From Sinorhizobium sp. BG8 (GTDB lineage Bacteria > Pseudomonadota > Alphaproteobacteria > Rhizobiales > Rhizobiaceae): 64,000 nucleotides of DNA. Under the pieces are notes generated by a model. That model was not told where the DNA came from and ran no database searches. It saw nothing but the letters and a program-made list of their open reading frames with translations. Both the position numbers and the translations under genes were made by a program. Below are positions 1-8,239 of the stretch, piece after piece (the stretch's first letter is position 1; the number at the start of each line of letters is the position of its first letter). The DNA lies in contig NZ_CP044011.1 of assembly GCF_016864555.1 (NCBI RefSeq), positions 480,501-544,500 of the forward strand, given 5' to 3'.

Positions 1-171
1 TTCCGAGATAAGCATGATCGGGATTCCGTCGCGGATCGGATAGGCAAGCTGTGCCTTCTCCGACACGAGCTCGCTGGCCTCGGCGTCATAGACCAGCCGC
101 CCCTTGGTCAAGGGGCACACTAAAAGCTCCAGCATCTTGGGGTCTACGCGGCTGCTCTTCAGATCTGTCAC
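1..171 (-). CDS. Trm112 family protein (3' end outside window)
   Basis: The first 57 codons of a small protein, read from a GTG start with GGAGAG about seven bases upstream; the rest lies beyond position 1. Residues 16-24 (LLVCPLTKG) and 44-53 ([10 protein letters not shown]) are the hallmark motifs of the bacterial Trm112-like family (about 60 residues), single zinc-ribbon-like domains related to the eukaryotic activator of RNA and protein methyltransferases. Only one Cys is visible, so a full zinc site is not shown. It lies just downstream of the Lon-N-domain gene on the same strand and is probably cotranscribed with it. The bacterial family's exact role is poorly defined; partnership with a methyltransferase is an inference from the eukaryotic protein. 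Confidence 0.8.
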   Translation of the reverse strand, partial: MTDLKSSRVDPKMLELLVCPLTKGRLVYDAEASELVSEKAQLAYPIRDGIPIMLISE

Positions 172-196
172 TATCGCTCTCCGCCAGGTGGGAAAA

Positions 197-877
197 CTAC
201 TGCAGGACAGTATCGATATCGCCGAAACTGCGGGCAAGCACAATCTCGGTGATTGCGATCAGTGTTTCCGCGCGGGTCTTGAGGTCGGGTGCCTCGAGCA
301 GGGCCTGCTTCTCCGCTGGCCCATAGGGTGACATCATCGACATCGAATTGACGAGAGTGGTGTTGCTGGCGCGCTCGACGCTTTCCCAGTCCGCTTCCAG
401 CTTGTTTGCATCCAGATAGGCCCGGAATGCCGCAAGCAGTGCCTCCCTGTCCACGGCCGCCTCGTCGTCGATGCCGGAGAGATCCGCACCGAACGGAGCG
501 ATGCGGAACGTCCGGTACGCCTTACCGGTTCGCACTTCGGCGATGAGCCGGTAGCGGCACACGCCTGTCAGGGACGTGATATAGCGGCCATCGCCGGTTT
601 CTGCGAAGGAAGTGATGCGGCCGATGCACCCGACCTGACAGAGCGCAGGCGCCTCCGAGGCCGGGTCATGCTCCTGATGGTCGCCGAAGACCGGCTGTAC
701 CATGCCGATCAGCCTGCTGCCCGCGAGCGCATCGTCGAACATGGAAAGATAGCGCGGCTCGAAAATATTGAGTGGCAACTGGCCACCGGGAAGAAGTAGC
801 GCACCCGACAGCGGGAAAACGGCGATCGTCTCTGGAACATCGTCGGCTCTCAAATAGCGTGCGTTCCCCACCTGCAT
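197..877 (-). CDS. Lon N-terminal (substrate-binding) domain protein
   Basis: A 226-residue protein made of a stand-alone LON-N/PUA-like domain. The family signature [20 protein letters not shown] starts at residue 21 and is followed by [11 protein letters not shown]. There is no AAA+ ATPase and no Ser-Lys protease domain, so it is not a protease; such proteins are usually labelled peptidase S16 lon domain protein. In the family this fold binds unfolded segments, and an accessory role in protein quality control is suggested by the neighbouring thioredoxin-TPR gene upstream on the same strand. The stop is 25 bases before the Trm112 start. The function in rhizobia is not established. Confidence 0.85.
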   Translation of the reverse strand: MQVGNARYLRADDVPETIAVFPLSGALLLPGGQLPLNIFEPRYLSMFDDALAGSRLIGMVQPVFGDHQEHDPASEAPALCQVGCIGRITSFAETGDGRYITSLTGVCRYRLIAEVRTGKAYRTFRIAPFGADLSGIDDEAAVDREALLAAFRAYLDANKLEADWESVERASNTTLVNSMSMMSPYGPAEKQALLEAPDLKTRAETLIAITEIVLARSFGDIDTVLQ

Positions 878-1000
878 CGAAATGCCTCTACTCCTCCGCG
901 GCCGCCACTTACAATATCATCACGCGGCCGGTGCTGTGTTCGCTTCCTTCGCAATGTGGGGTGTGACGCGCAATTCTCAAGATGACGCGCGCACCTCGCC

Positions 1001-1960
1001 TCACGAAAACAGGATCGAGGACAGACGGCGGCGCGCCGAGATTGTCGCCGGATCCTTGGGGCCCCAGACGTCGAAGAACTGCAGCAGCTCGCGGCGCGCG
1101 CCGTCGTCGTCGAAACCGCGATCCCGCTTCATGATCGTCAGCAGGTGATCGGCCGCGGCTTCGCGATCTCCCTCGACATTGCGGATCTTTGCCAGCTTCA
1201 TCCGCGCCTCATGGTCGTCCGGATTCAGCGACAAAGCCTGCTCGAGAGCGGCGGGGTCACCGAGCTTGCGAGCCTCTTCGATCTGTCCAAGCTTCTTCAA
1301 CACGGCAACGATGGCCGGATCGTTCGCAAGTGCCTCAGGGAGGTCGGCGAGCGCCTGGCGGGCGTCATCGGGCTGCCCGGCGGCCAGCATGCACTCCGCA
1401 ATGCCAGCGAGAGCCGTGCCATTCTCGGCGTCGGCCTGAAGAATTGCGCCGTAGAGATCCGCAGCCGCCTGGATGTCTCCCGCCGCCAGCAGGGTCTTCG
1501 CTTCCTCCAGCGCGGCCTCGATCTCGGCCTTGCCGTCGGCGCCTGCGGGGCCTGCGATCTTGTCGATGAACTGCCGCACCTGGCTTTCCGGTACGGCGCC
1601 CATGAACCCGTCGACCGGACGGCCGCCGGAAAACGCCACGACAGCCGGGATCGACTGAATGCCGAGCTGGCCGGGAATGGACGGATGCTCGTCGATGTTG
1701 AGCTTCACCAGCTTCACGCGCCCTGCCGCTTCCGTGACCACCTTTTCGATGATCGGCTGGAGCTGCTTGCAGGGGCCGCACCAGGGGGCCCAGAAGTCGA
1801 CGAGCACCGGCTGCTCGCGCGAAGCCTCGAGCACGTCACGGGCGAACTGGGCGGTCGTCGTGTCCTTGATCAGGTCCGCCGCCGGTGCGTTTCCGTAACT
1901 CGCCGACGCGGTCATCTGCCCGCCGTAGGATGCTGCATAGGGGTTGTCGCCTGCGCTCAT
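1001..1960 (-). CDS. Thioredoxin-TPR protein (CnoX/YbbN-like)
   Basis: A 319-residue cytoplasmic protein. After about 30 variable residues there is a thioredoxin domain (about 30-135) with WAPWCGPC, redox cysteines C61 and C64, and the cis-proline loop SIPAVVAF near residue 105. The C-terminal half (about 145-319) is helical and alanine-rich with TPR-like repeats. This is the architecture of CnoX/YbbN, a co-chaperone that protects proteins from oxidation and passes them to GroEL or DnaK. The intact CGPC site suggests redox activity, as in Caulobacter CnoX, unlike E. coli CnoX, which has SxxC. It follows the prolyl-tRNA editing gene and precedes the Lon-N-domain gene on the same strand. No signal peptide is visible. 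Confidence 0.88.
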   Translation of the reverse strand: MSAGDNPYAASYGGQMTASASYGNAPAADLIKDTTTAQFARDVLEASREQPVLVDFWAPWCGPCKQLQPIIEKVVTEAAGRVKLVKLNIDEHPSIPGQLGIQSIPAVVAFSGGRPVDGFMGAVPESQVRQFIDKIAGPAGADGKAEIEAALEEAKTLLAAGDIQAAADLYGAILQADAENGTALAGIAECMLAAGQPDDARQALADLPEALANDPAIVAVLKKLGQIEEARKLGDPAALEQALSLNPDDHEARMKLAKIRNVEGDREAAADHLLTIMKRDRGFDDDGARRELLQFFDVWGPKDPATISARRRLSSILFS

Positions 1961-2017
1961 GTCTCGTGCTCCCGCGGAGATCGCTCCGCTAATCCTGCGT
2001 TGCCAGAAGATCGTATG

Positions 2018-2533
2018 TCAGGCTGTCACTTTCAAGACAAGCGGCTCATGCCCGGTAGCTTCGATGAAACGCAGCAGGTCCTTGGAAGCGACGGACGTCG
2101 TCGCGTCGTTTCGCAGGGGATGCGCATTGATGACATCGTACCGCATCAGATCCTCGTCGATGATGACCTTCACCGCTTTGGCAGTGTCGTTGATCGCGCC
2201 GAACGCCGTGACGGCACCGGGGATCACCCCGAGGTATTCCATCAGCTTTTCGGGCTTGCCGAAGGAAACCTTGCTTGCCGCGCCGATCACCGTATGCACG
2301 GTCTTCAGGTCGACCGTCGCGTTCTCCTCCACGGTCAGCAGGAAGTAGTTGTCCTTCTTGTCCTTCACGAACAGGTTCTTGGTGTGGCCGCCGGGGATTT
2401 CGTCCCTCAGCGCAACCGATTCGGCGACAGTGAAGACCGGATCGTGATTCTTGGTCGAATGCTGGATGCTGAGGCCATCGAGAAACTGGAAAAGCTCGGC
2501 ATCGGTCTTCGGCTGCATATCGTTCATTGGCAT
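2018..2533 (-). CDS. Prolyl-tRNA editing protein, ProX/YbaK family
   Basis: A 171-residue YbaK/EbsC-type domain protein. Characteristic elements are HTKNLFVKDKKDNYFLL (about 50-66), GKPEKLMEYLGVIPGAVTAF in the middle, and DLMRYDVINAHPLRNDATTS near the C-terminus. This is the trans-editing subgroup (ProXp-ala/PrdX) that hydrolyses Ala-tRNA(Pro) made by error, which fits alphaproteobacterial prolyl-tRNA synthetases lacking an insertion editing domain. Start codons are possible at residues 1, 3 and 6; the first is used here. The gene is transcribed toward the thioredoxin-TPR gene. Confidence 0.88.
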   Translation of the reverse strand: MPMNDMQPKTDAELFQFLDGLSIQHSTKNHDPVFTVAESVALRDEIPGGHTKNLFVKDKKDNYFLLTVEENATVDLKTVHTVIGAASKVSFGKPEKLMEYLGVIPGAVTAFGAINDTAKAVKVIIDEDLMRYDVINAHPLRNDATTSVASKDLLRFIEATGHEPLVLKVTA

Positions 2534-2753
2534 CGTTCCACGTGTCGTTTGACGCTCGCAACCGCCAAACCGGACTTTGGCGGTCCGCGATTGCGGGTCC
2601 GCGCCGGTTCCGATTCCCTGCTGGCGGGACGGGCTCTTGCTTTACTGCCGCTGATACGGCCAATGCGCCCGGGGCGCAACAGTTCGCCACCGTTGAAAAT
2701 GCGCCCACTCCGACGCCTTGGAAAAAATTCTGAAAAAACTCGTCGTTTCCCTG
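2534..2753. other. Intergenic region upstream of the editing gene and tRNA-Gly
   Basis: About 220 bases without a convincing gene. The reading frames through it have no recognisable domain and overlap the tRNA promoter or the ends of real genes. It presumably holds the promoter of the prolyl-tRNA editing gene on the minus strand; I cannot point to a clear box for it. Confidence 0.4.
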
Positions 2754-2782
2754 TTGCATTTGCAAAGGGCTTAGGCCATATA
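2754..2782 (+). promoter_or_regulatory. Candidate promoter of tRNA-Gly
   Basis: TTGCAT (2754-2759), a 17-base spacer and CATATA (2777-2782) resemble a sigma-70-type promoter, ending about 60 bases before the tRNA. The spacing is ideal and the -35 box is close to the rhizobial consensus. Assigned by eye. Confidence 0.45.
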
Positions 2783-2843
2783 GCGCCCGTCGCCGCAACG
2801 CAGCGACCTTCGGCCACCGACTACCCCAGGCCGTCGACGATGA

Positions 2844-2918
2844 GCGGGTGTAGCTCAGGGGTAGAGCACAACCTTGCCAAGGTTGGGGTCGGGCGTTCGA
2901 ATCGCCTCACCCGCTCCA
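2844..2918 (+). tRNA. tRNA-Gly (GCC)
   Basis: A full cloverleaf of 75 bases including an encoded CCA. The acceptor stem GCGGGTG pairs with CACCCGC (2908-2914), followed by discriminator T and CCA (2916-2918). The anticodon stem CAACC/GGTTG closes the loop TTGCCAA with anticodon GCC. The T arm is GGGCG-TTCGAAT-CGCCT with one G-U pair. It decodes GGC and GGU. No integrase lies next to it. Confidence 0.97.
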
Positions 2919-3222
2919 TTTTCTCCCAAGAGATTATATGCGAACGATCTGGTTCAGCGCGACGCCGTGAACTGTTCACTGATGCGACTTTTCAGGAGCG
3001 ATGTGATTCGGTCGATCAAACCGTCCGACAAGAGGGGCGGCTGGCTTCAGGCGATCCGGAAGGCTGGCTGCATATTCCCCACATCAACTCCCGACCTGGC
3101 CGCACCTGTGGCCCTGGGCAAAATTCAATCGTGCAGAATGGCGCGATCCAAACGCCCGCCACTCCAACGCATGACCTGCATCGGGGTGGCATCGCGTTCG
3201 GTCGGGAAAGGAATCACCGGCC
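2919..3222. other. Intergenic region between tRNA-Gly and galM
   Basis: About 300 bases 3' of the tRNA. An open frame runs through it on the plus strand, but it starts inside the tRNA and shows no domain, so I do not call a gene. I found no copy of the tRNA 3' end that would mark an integrated element, and no good terminator. Confidence 0.4.
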
Positions 3223-4245
3223 TCAGGCCTTGGTGAAGATGTAGTCCGTTTCCTGCCGGAGCACCTTGCCCGGCCGCAGGATCGCTTCCGGGAAGCCTTC
3301 GTGGTTGATCGCGTCCGGCCAGACCTGCGTTTCCAGGCAGAAACCGGAATACGGCCCGTAGCTGCGGCCCTCCAGGCCGTGCACCGGCGTATTGATCTTG
3401 AAGCCGGTGTAGAACTGTATGCCGGGTTCTGTCGTGCGTACGTCCATCGAGACGCCGGAAACAGCGCTTCTTGCCCGGGCGACCAGTCGTTTTTCCTGGC
3501 GTTCGGCGCTCAGGCAGAAATTGTGGTCGTAGCTGATCCTGTCGCCCTCGGTCTGGCGGCGCATCGGCGTCATTTTCCGCAGGTCGAACACCGTGCCATC
3601 GACGCTACGGACTTCACCGGTTGGAACCTGCCGCTCATCGACGGGAAGGTAACGGTCTGCGGCGATCATGATCTCGTGGTCGAGCGCATCGGCCCTGCCG
3701 TCCAGATTGAAGTAGCTGTGCTGGCAGATATTGCAGGGCGTGGCCTCGTCCGTCACCGATTCGTAGACCACCGAAAGCGTGCCCTTGTCGCTCAGGCGAT
3801 AGGTGCAGGTGACGGTGCAATTGCCGGGGTATCCCGCCCGCCCTGCCGGATCCGTGATCTGCAGGGTGACCCGGTCCCCGGCCTGCTCGACGACCGTCCA
3901 GTTGCGCTTGGCTATGCCGTCGCTCCCCCCATGCAGGTGGGTGACACCCTTCTCGTTCAGTTCAAGCTGGAAGGTCTTGCCGTCGATTGAAAATCGTCCG
4001 TTCCCGATGCGATTGGAATTCCGGCCGGGCGTAGCACCGAAGTAGGGAGAATGGGAAAGATAGGATGAAAGGTTCTCGTAGCCCAGCACCAGGGGAGCCT
4101 GGTGACCATCAAGCCTGAGGTCCTGGATGACCGTTCCCCAAGTCAGCACGCTGGCGGTCAGGCCGCCGCCCGAAAGACGGATGCGATAGACGGTCTCGCC
4201 GGTGGCAAGCTCGCCGAACGCTTCGTTCACTGCTTTCGCGGACAT
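3223..4245 (-). CDS. galM: Aldose 1-epimerase (mutarotase)
   Basis: A 340-residue enzyme of the galactose mutarotase family, which interconverts alpha and beta anomers of hexoses. Typical elements are LTWGTVIQDLRL near residue 34, YFGATPGRNSNRIGNG (68-83) and THLHGGSDGIAKRNW from 102. The predicted acid/base residues are present: His176 in ICQHSYFNLDG and Glu305 in CLETQVWPDAINH, with His106 in the substrate site. Length matches the family. It has no signal peptide and is probably cytoplasmic. It stands alone between tRNA-Gly and the GNAT gene, not in a galactose operon, so a general role in sugar metabolism is likely. Confidence 0.93.
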   Translation of the reverse strand: MSAKAVNEAFGELATGETVYRIRLSGGGLTASVLTWGTVIQDLRLDGHQAPLVLGYENLSSYLSHSPYFGATPGRNSNRIGNGRFSIDGKTFQLELNEKGVTHLHGGSDGIAKRNWTVVEQAGDRVTLQITDPAGRAGYPGNCTVTCTYRLSDKGTLSVVYESVTDEATPCNICQHSYFNLDGRADALDHEIMIAADRYLPVDERQVPTGEVRSVDGTVFDLRKMTPMRRQTEGDRISYDHNFCLSAERQEKRLVARARSAVSGVSMDVRTTEPGIQFYTGFKINTPVHGLEGRSYGPYSGFCLETQVWPDAINHEGFPEAILRPGKVLRQETDYIFTKA

Positions 4246-4354
4246 GATGTTTTTCTCCCTGCAAAGACCGCGGCAAACTGCTTCATATCCACCGCCACGG
4301 CAACTAAAAAGTCATACTGTTCAAGGTGCCATGTGCGCGGCGGGCGAGGTGCCG

Positions 4355-4804
4355 TCAGAGCGTCTTCTGGTAGACGACGAAGGGGGTCTTCTCAGCGAGG
4401 CCGTCATAGAGCCTTCGCGCCGTCGCATTGAACTCCTGGGTCAGCCAGTAGACTTCCGGAGCACCCGCAGCCGCAGCCCTCGCATAGACCGTTTCGATCA
4501 AGGCACGCCCGACGCCCTTACCGCGAACGTCGGGATCGGCATAGAGATCCTGCAGGTAGCATGTATCGTTGGTCGCCCACGTGTTCCGATGGAAGAGATA
4601 GTGCGCGAGCCCCACGGGCTTGCCGTCCACGACGGCGAGGAGGCCGAAGACTTCGCGCGGCCCCTCGCCGGTCAGTCGCTCAAAAGTGGCGCGATAGACC
4701 TCCTCCGGCAATTCGGCTTCGTAGAAGGCAAGATAGGCGGACCACAGGCGACGCCATTCGGTCTCGTCACCCGCGGAAATGCTCCTGATCTCGAAACCGC
4801 TCAT
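4355..4804 (-). CDS. GNAT family N-acetyltransferase
   Basis: A 149-residue single-domain GNAT. The acetyl-CoA-binding motif A is RGKGVGRA (94-101), preceded by the strand TCYLQDLYADPDV and followed by the usual YxxxGF-like end (RRLYDGLAEKTPF). The start is the ATG at 4804, which has GGATGAG just upstream; that ribosome-binding site overlaps the end of metA, and only four bases separate the two genes, so the GNAT is almost certainly translated from the metA transcript and shares its SAM-responsive control. The substrate cannot be read from the sequence; the linkage to metA makes an amino-acid or methionine-related amine a reasonable guess only. Confidence 0.85.
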   Translation of the reverse strand: MSGFEIRSISAGDETEWRRLWSAYLAFYEAELPEEVYRATFERLTGEGPREVFGLLAVVDGKPVGLAHYLFHRNTWATNDTCYLQDLYADPDVRGKGVGRALIETVYARAAAAGAPEVYWLTQEFNATARRLYDGLAEKTPFVVYQKTL

Positions 4805-4808
4805 GGAC

Positions 4809-5732
4809 TCATCCTTGCGTGCCGATCTTTTCCAAATCGAAATGCGTCGTCTGGTAGATCTCGTTGATCCAGTTTCCGAAAAGCAGATGCGCATGGCTGC
4901 GCCAGCGATTCTGCGGGGTGTTTTCGGGATCGTTGTGCGGGAAATAGTTGCTCGGCATCTTGATCGGCACGCCGGCGTCGACATCGCGGAAATACTCGTC
5001 CGCGAGCGATGTCGAGTCATACTCGACATGATTGAAGATGTAGAGCCGGTTGCCGGCCTTCTCCTGCACGAGGCAAACACCGGTCTCGTCGGAATCCATG
5101 AGAATTTCGAGCTCCGGCACCTTGCGGATATCGTCGGCGCGCACCTCGGTCCAGCGCGAAACCGGGATCTGGAAGTCATCTGAGAAGCCGTTCAGGTAGA
5201 CCGAGGAGGGCTTGCGATTGTGGTGCCAGTAGACGCCGAAGGCCTTTTCCCTCAGCGTATACTTCGGCACCCGATGGAAGTGCCAGATGGCCGCCATCGC
5301 GCCCCAGCATACGTTCAGCGTCGAGTGGACATTCGTGGTCGTCCAGTCGAGGATCTTTTTCATCTCCTCCCAGTACGTCACGTCCTGGTAGTCGAGCGTC
5401 TCGACCGGGGCGCCGGTAATGATGAAGCCGTCGAACTTGCGATGCTTGATCTCCTCCCACGTATCGTAGAAGGCGAGGAGGTGATCCTCGGAAGTATTCT
5501 TGGCCTTGTGGCCACCGATGCGCACCAGCGAGAGTTCCACCTGCAGCGGCGTAGCGCCCACGAGACGCGCCATCTGCACCTCGGTCTTGATCTTGTTCGG
5601 CATGAGGTTCAGGAGCCCGATCTGAAGGGGGCGGATATCCTGGCGGATGGCCACCGTTTCGGTCATCACCCGCACACCCTCTTTGACGAGAGTTTCGAAG
5701 GCAGGGAGCGTATCGGGTATCTTGATGGGCAT
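4809..5732 (-). CDS. metA: Homoserine O-acyltransferase MetA (predicted acetyl-CoA type)
   Basis: A 307-residue MetA family enzyme that activates homoserine in the first committed step of methionine synthesis. The catalytic cysteine is C142 in LNVCWGA, and the conserved block [15 protein letters not shown] lies at 33-47. Residue 111 is Glu (GAPVE, 107-111); in this family Glu at that position is reported to select acetyl-CoA, whereas Gly selects succinyl-CoA. The enzyme is therefore more likely homoserine O-acetyltransferase (metAA) despite common succinyltransferase labels. Expression is controlled by the upstream SAM-II riboswitch and terminator. The downstream GNAT is coupled to it. Confidence 0.93.
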   Translation of the reverse strand: MPIKIPDTLPAFETLVKEGVRVMTETVAIRQDIRPLQIGLLNLMPNKIKTEVQMARLVGATPLQVELSLVRIGGHKAKNTSEDHLLAFYDTWEEIKHRKFDGFIITGAPVETLDYQDVTYWEEMKKILDWTTTNVHSTLNVCWGAMAAIWHFHRVPKYTLREKAFGVYWHHNRKPSSVYLNGFSDDFQIPVSRWTEVRADDIRKVPELEILMDSDETGVCLVQEKAGNRLYIFNHVEYDSTSLADEYFRDVDAGVPIKMPSNYFPHNDPENTPQNRWRSHAHLLFGNWINEIYQTTHFDLEKIGTQG

Positions 5733-5746
5733 GTTTCACTCGATCA

Positions 5747-5781
5747 AAACAAAAAACCGGCGGCGATGAAATCGCGACCGG
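5747..5781 (-). terminator. Attenuator between riboswitch and metA
   Basis: On the minus strand, CCGGTCGCGAT-TTC-ATCGCCGCCGG forms an 11-position stem with one mismatch and one G-U pair, followed by TTTTTTGTTTT. This is a Rho-independent terminator placed after the SAM-II aptamer and about 15 bases before the metA start, so SAM binding probably controls premature termination. Confidence 0.8.
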
Positions 5782-5807
5782 TCCACGGAAGGCACCCTCC
5801 CAGCGGC

Positions 5808-5859
5808 CCTTTAGCGACTTGTTTAACGTGGCTGCAAGCCGGCCGGCCAAATCACCACA
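5808..5859 (-). promoter_or_regulatory. SAM-II riboswitch (metA leader)
   Basis: The leader of metA carries the SAM-II aptamer. The core GTGATTT precedes a GC-rich segment and CTTGCAG, and GCTAAA closes the element (5810-5815). The H-type pseudoknot can be drawn: P1 is GTGG (5858-5855) with CCAC (5831-5828), and P2 is CGGCTT (5841-5836) with AAGTCG (5820-5815). SAM-II is known almost only from alphaproteobacteria, upstream of metA, metX or metC. Binding of S-adenosylmethionine should lower metA expression. Confidence 0.93.
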
Positions 5860-5932
5860 GGGTTTCTTAGATAGCGCCGGAACCGGCGAAAATCAATCTT
5901 GCGCTGCAAAGGCATGTGACAGGCCGGAAACG

Positions 5933-5959
5933 AAAAGGCCGCCGGTTTTGCCGGCGGCC
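5933..5959 (-). terminator. Rho-independent terminator of rplS
   Basis: A perfect 9-bp stem GGCCGCCGG/CCGGCGGCC with a five-base loop, followed on the minus strand by TTTTCG, about 30 bases after the rplS stop. Confidence 0.85.
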
Positions 5960-5987
5960 GCATTTCGTGGCAATCGCTGCGCGCTGC

Positions 5988-6506
5988 TTATTCGGCAGCT
6001 GCTTCTGCAGCCTTTGCGGCTTCGGCAGCGTCTGCTGCTGCCTTTTCAGCGACGAGAGCCTGAGCTGCTGCGACCTTTTCGGCCTCAAGGCGTGCCTTTT
6101 CCTCGGCAATGGCCTGGCGCTCGGCATCGTTCAGCTTGCGGGCGCGCGTGCCGGTGTTCTCGACGATACGAGCCGACTTACCGCGACGGTCGCGCAGGTA
6201 GTAGAGCTTGGCGCGGCGAACCTTACCGCGGCGAACGACTTCAACGCCTTCGACGAGCGGGGAGTAAACCGGGAATACGCGCTCGACGCCTTCGCCGTAG
6301 GAAATCTTGCGGACGGTGAAGCTCTCGTTGAGGCCGCTGCCGGAGCGGGCGATGCAAACGCCTTCATAGGCCTGCACGCGGGTACGGCTGCCTTCCGTCA
6401 CGCGGACGTTGACGCGCAGCGTGTCGCCCGGCGAGAATTCCGGAAGGGTGCGCTTGGCGGCAATCTTGGCGGCCTGTTCGGCCTCGAGCTGCTGGATGAT
6501 GTTCAT
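5988..6506 (-). CDS. rplS: 50S ribosomal protein L19
   Basis: A component of the large ribosomal subunit at the 30S-50S interface. Residues 1-115 form the standard L19 ([13 protein letters not shown] near 24, [14 protein letters not shown] near 45, [17 protein letters not shown] near 98). Residues about 120-172 are an Ala/Glu/Lys-rich helical tail absent from the 115-residue E. coli protein; such tails are common in alphaproteobacteria. It has its own terminator and is separated from trmD by the TauE-type gene on the opposite strand, so unlike E. coli it is not in one operon with rpsP-rimM-trmD. Confidence 0.97.
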   Translation of the reverse strand: MNIIQQLEAEQAAKIAAKRTLPEFSPGDTLRVNVRVTEGSRTRVQAYEGVCIARSGSGLNESFTVRKISYGEGVERVFPVYSPLVEGVEVVRRGKVRRAKLYYLRDRRGKSARIVENTGTRARKLNDAERQAIAEEKARLEAEKVAAAQALVAEKAAADAAEAAKAAEAAAE

Positions 6507-6813
6507 CGGTAAATACCTTTTCTCGTTCTTCTGAAACAGCCAGAGCGCTCGACAGTCACCTTTCGGCCTCGGCCTCGAGGTTTACGTCCCCTTCGGAACG
6601 GGAGCGGATTCACCATTCTTTGCTTGCTAGTCGGCGGGAAGATCCCAAATCCGGATGGGCCAATACACCAATCGAACCGGTTTGTCATCCCCTCGCTGCC
6701 GCTTTTCTCCGCGCGATTGCCGACCTTCCGGGGCTTGCCCGCCTCGTCACCGGAGGCTATCTGGCCTACGGGAGGACCGGCAGCCGCTTAACGTTGTCGG
6801 CCAGGGAGGTTTC
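6507..6813. other. Divergent promoter region between rplS and the TauE-type gene
   Basis: About 300 bases that must hold the rplS promoter and leader (minus strand) and the permease promoter (plus strand). The rplS leader contains CCTCGAGGCCGAGG, which can fold, about 60-80 bases before the start codon; whether it is a regulatory leader is unknown. No gene is seen. Confidence 0.4.
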
Positions 6814-7560
6814 ATGTCGATTGCCGACATTCTTTTGCTTTTTGCGGCCGGGTTTCTGTCGGGAACGGTGAACGCGATCGCCGGCGGCGGCACGTTCCTT
6901 ACCTTCGGCGCGATGACCGTGACAGGCCTGCCGCCGATCGTCGCCAACGCCACCTCGTCCATCACCCAGTTTCCCGGCTATGTCACGTCGGCCCTGGCCT
7001 ACTCGCGCGAGATCCGTGCGGATTGGCGAGAAGCGCTCCTCCTTGGCGGACTGTCGCTCGTCGGCGGACTGGCCGGCGCACTGATTCTACTGTCGCTCTC
7101 CAATCCTTCGTTCCGCGCCATGGTGCCATGGCTGCTGCTTGCCGCGACGGCGATCTTCGCTGCGGGACCGCTGCTCCGTCCACGGGCCACCTTCATCGAC
7201 AAGCCCGTAGGGCTGTTCGGCCTCGTCGGCCAGTTCGCCACCTCGATCTACGGCGGGTTTTTCGGCGCGGGCATGGGCATCATGATGCTGGCCGTCCTCG
7301 GCCTGTCGAAAGGTGGCGACTATCACCGGCTCAATGCGCTGAAGAACTTCCTCGCCATGGTGATCGCGGCCGTTGCGATCGTCGTCTTTGCCAGCGGCAA
7401 CGTCGTCGGGTGGCCCCAGGCTGCGGTGATGATCCCCGGGGGCGCGCTCGGCGGCTATTCCGGGGTGTGGGCGGCGAGGCGGGTGCCCCAGCCGGTCATA
7501 CGCGCCCTCGTCGTCATGGTGGGGCTGGCGCTGACGGTCTACTATTTCGTGACCGGCTGA
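6814..7560 (+). CDS. TauE/SafE-family membrane permease
   Basis: A 248-residue integral membrane protein with about eight hydrophobic segments. The family hallmark, a glycine-rich turn after the first segment, is [18 protein letters not shown], and a second half-repeat begins [19 protein letters not shown]. TauE/SafE proteins are proposed exporters or importers of sulfite, sulfoacetate and other organic acids; the substrate here is unknown. The ATG at 6814 is chosen because GGGAGG lies five bases before it. Its 3' end overlaps the end of trmD on the other strand by 19 bases, and it splits the usual trmD-rplS pair. Confidence 0.87.
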   Translation: MSIADILLLFAAGFLSGTVNAIAGGGTFLTFGAMTVTGLPPIVANATSSITQFPGYVTSALAYSREIRADWREALLLGGLSLVGGLAGALILLSLSNPSFRAMVPWLLLAATAIFAAGPLLRPRATFIDKPVGLFGLVGQFATSIYGGFFGAGMGIMMLAVLGLSKGGDYHRLNALKNFLAMVIAAVAIVVFASGNVVGWPQAAVMIPGGALGGYSGVWAARRVPQPVIRALVVMVGLALTVYYFVTG

Positions 7561-8237
7561 TCGGAAAGAAGGTCGGGCCGGCGCTCCGCGGTAAGCCGCC
7601 GCGCCTCCGCGAGCCGCCACTTCTCGATCTCGCGATGATTGCCGGACGTCAGCACCGGTGGGATGTCGCGACCTTCCCAGTTCTGCGGGCGCGTATAGTG
7701 CGGATGCTCGAGCAACCCGTCCTCGAAGCTTTCATGGACGCCGGAAAGCTCGTTGCCCATCACGCCGGGAAGGATGCGCACGATTGCGTCGAGCAGAACC
7801 ATGGCGGCCGGTTCGCCGCCGGATAGGATGTAGTCTCCGATCGAGACCTCTTCCAGCCCGCGCGCGTCGATGACGCGCTGGTCGATCCCCTCGAACCGTC
7901 CGCAGACGATGATCGCACCATTGCAGGCAGCAAGTTCGCGCACACGCTGCTGGGTGAGCGGTTTCCCCCGCGGGCTCATCAGCAGGCGCGGCCTGTCGTC
8001 GCCTGCAGAGGCATGGTCTATGGCGCGTGCAAGCACGTCCGGTTTCAGGACCATGCCTGCACCGCCGCCTGCGGGCGTGTCGTCGACGGTCCGGTGACGA
8101 TCGGTGGCGAAGTCACGGATCTGGACGGTCTCTAACGACCAGTCGCCGCGCGCAAGTGCCTTGCCCGAGAGCGACAGGCCGAGGTGGCCGGGAAACATTT
8201 CCGGATAGAGCGTGAGAACGGACGCGCGGAAGCTCAC
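7542..8237 (-). CDS. trmD: tRNA (guanine-N1)-methyltransferase
   Basis: A 231-residue SPOUT-class enzyme that makes m1G37 in tRNAs for Leu, Pro and Arg, preventing +1 frameshifting. The trefoil-knot SAM site is visible: SPRGKPLTQ (88-96), CGRFEGID (112-119) and [11 protein letters not shown] (132-142). [10 protein letters not shown] (57-66) is also typical. The catalytic Asp is expected in the [16 protein letters not shown] segment near residue 170. It starts two bases after rimM and is certainly cotranscribed with it. Its 3' end overlaps the convergent permease gene. Confidence 0.97.
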   Translation of the reverse strand: MSFRASVLTLYPEMFPGHLGLSLSGKALARGDWSLETVQIRDFATDRHRTVDDTPAGGGAGMVLKPDVLARAIDHASAGDDRPRLLMSPRGKPLTQQRVRELAACNGAIIVCGRFEGIDQRVIDARGLEEVSIGDYILSGGEPAAMVLLDAIVRILPGVMGNELSGVHESFEDGLLEHPHYTRPQNWEGRDIPPVLTSGNHREIEKWRLAEARRLTAERRPDLLSDQPVTK

Positions 8238-8239
8238 GC

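Noticed and set aside
2844-3222. tRNA-Gly as integration site of a mobile element
   Set aside because: No integrase beside it, no repeat of the tRNA 3' end, and the downstream genes are ordinary chromosomal ones.
1145-3244. A 699-codon plus-strand open frame
   Set aside because: It runs through the antisense of the thioredoxin and editing genes and straight across the tRNA-Gly gene, so it cannot be a real protein gene.
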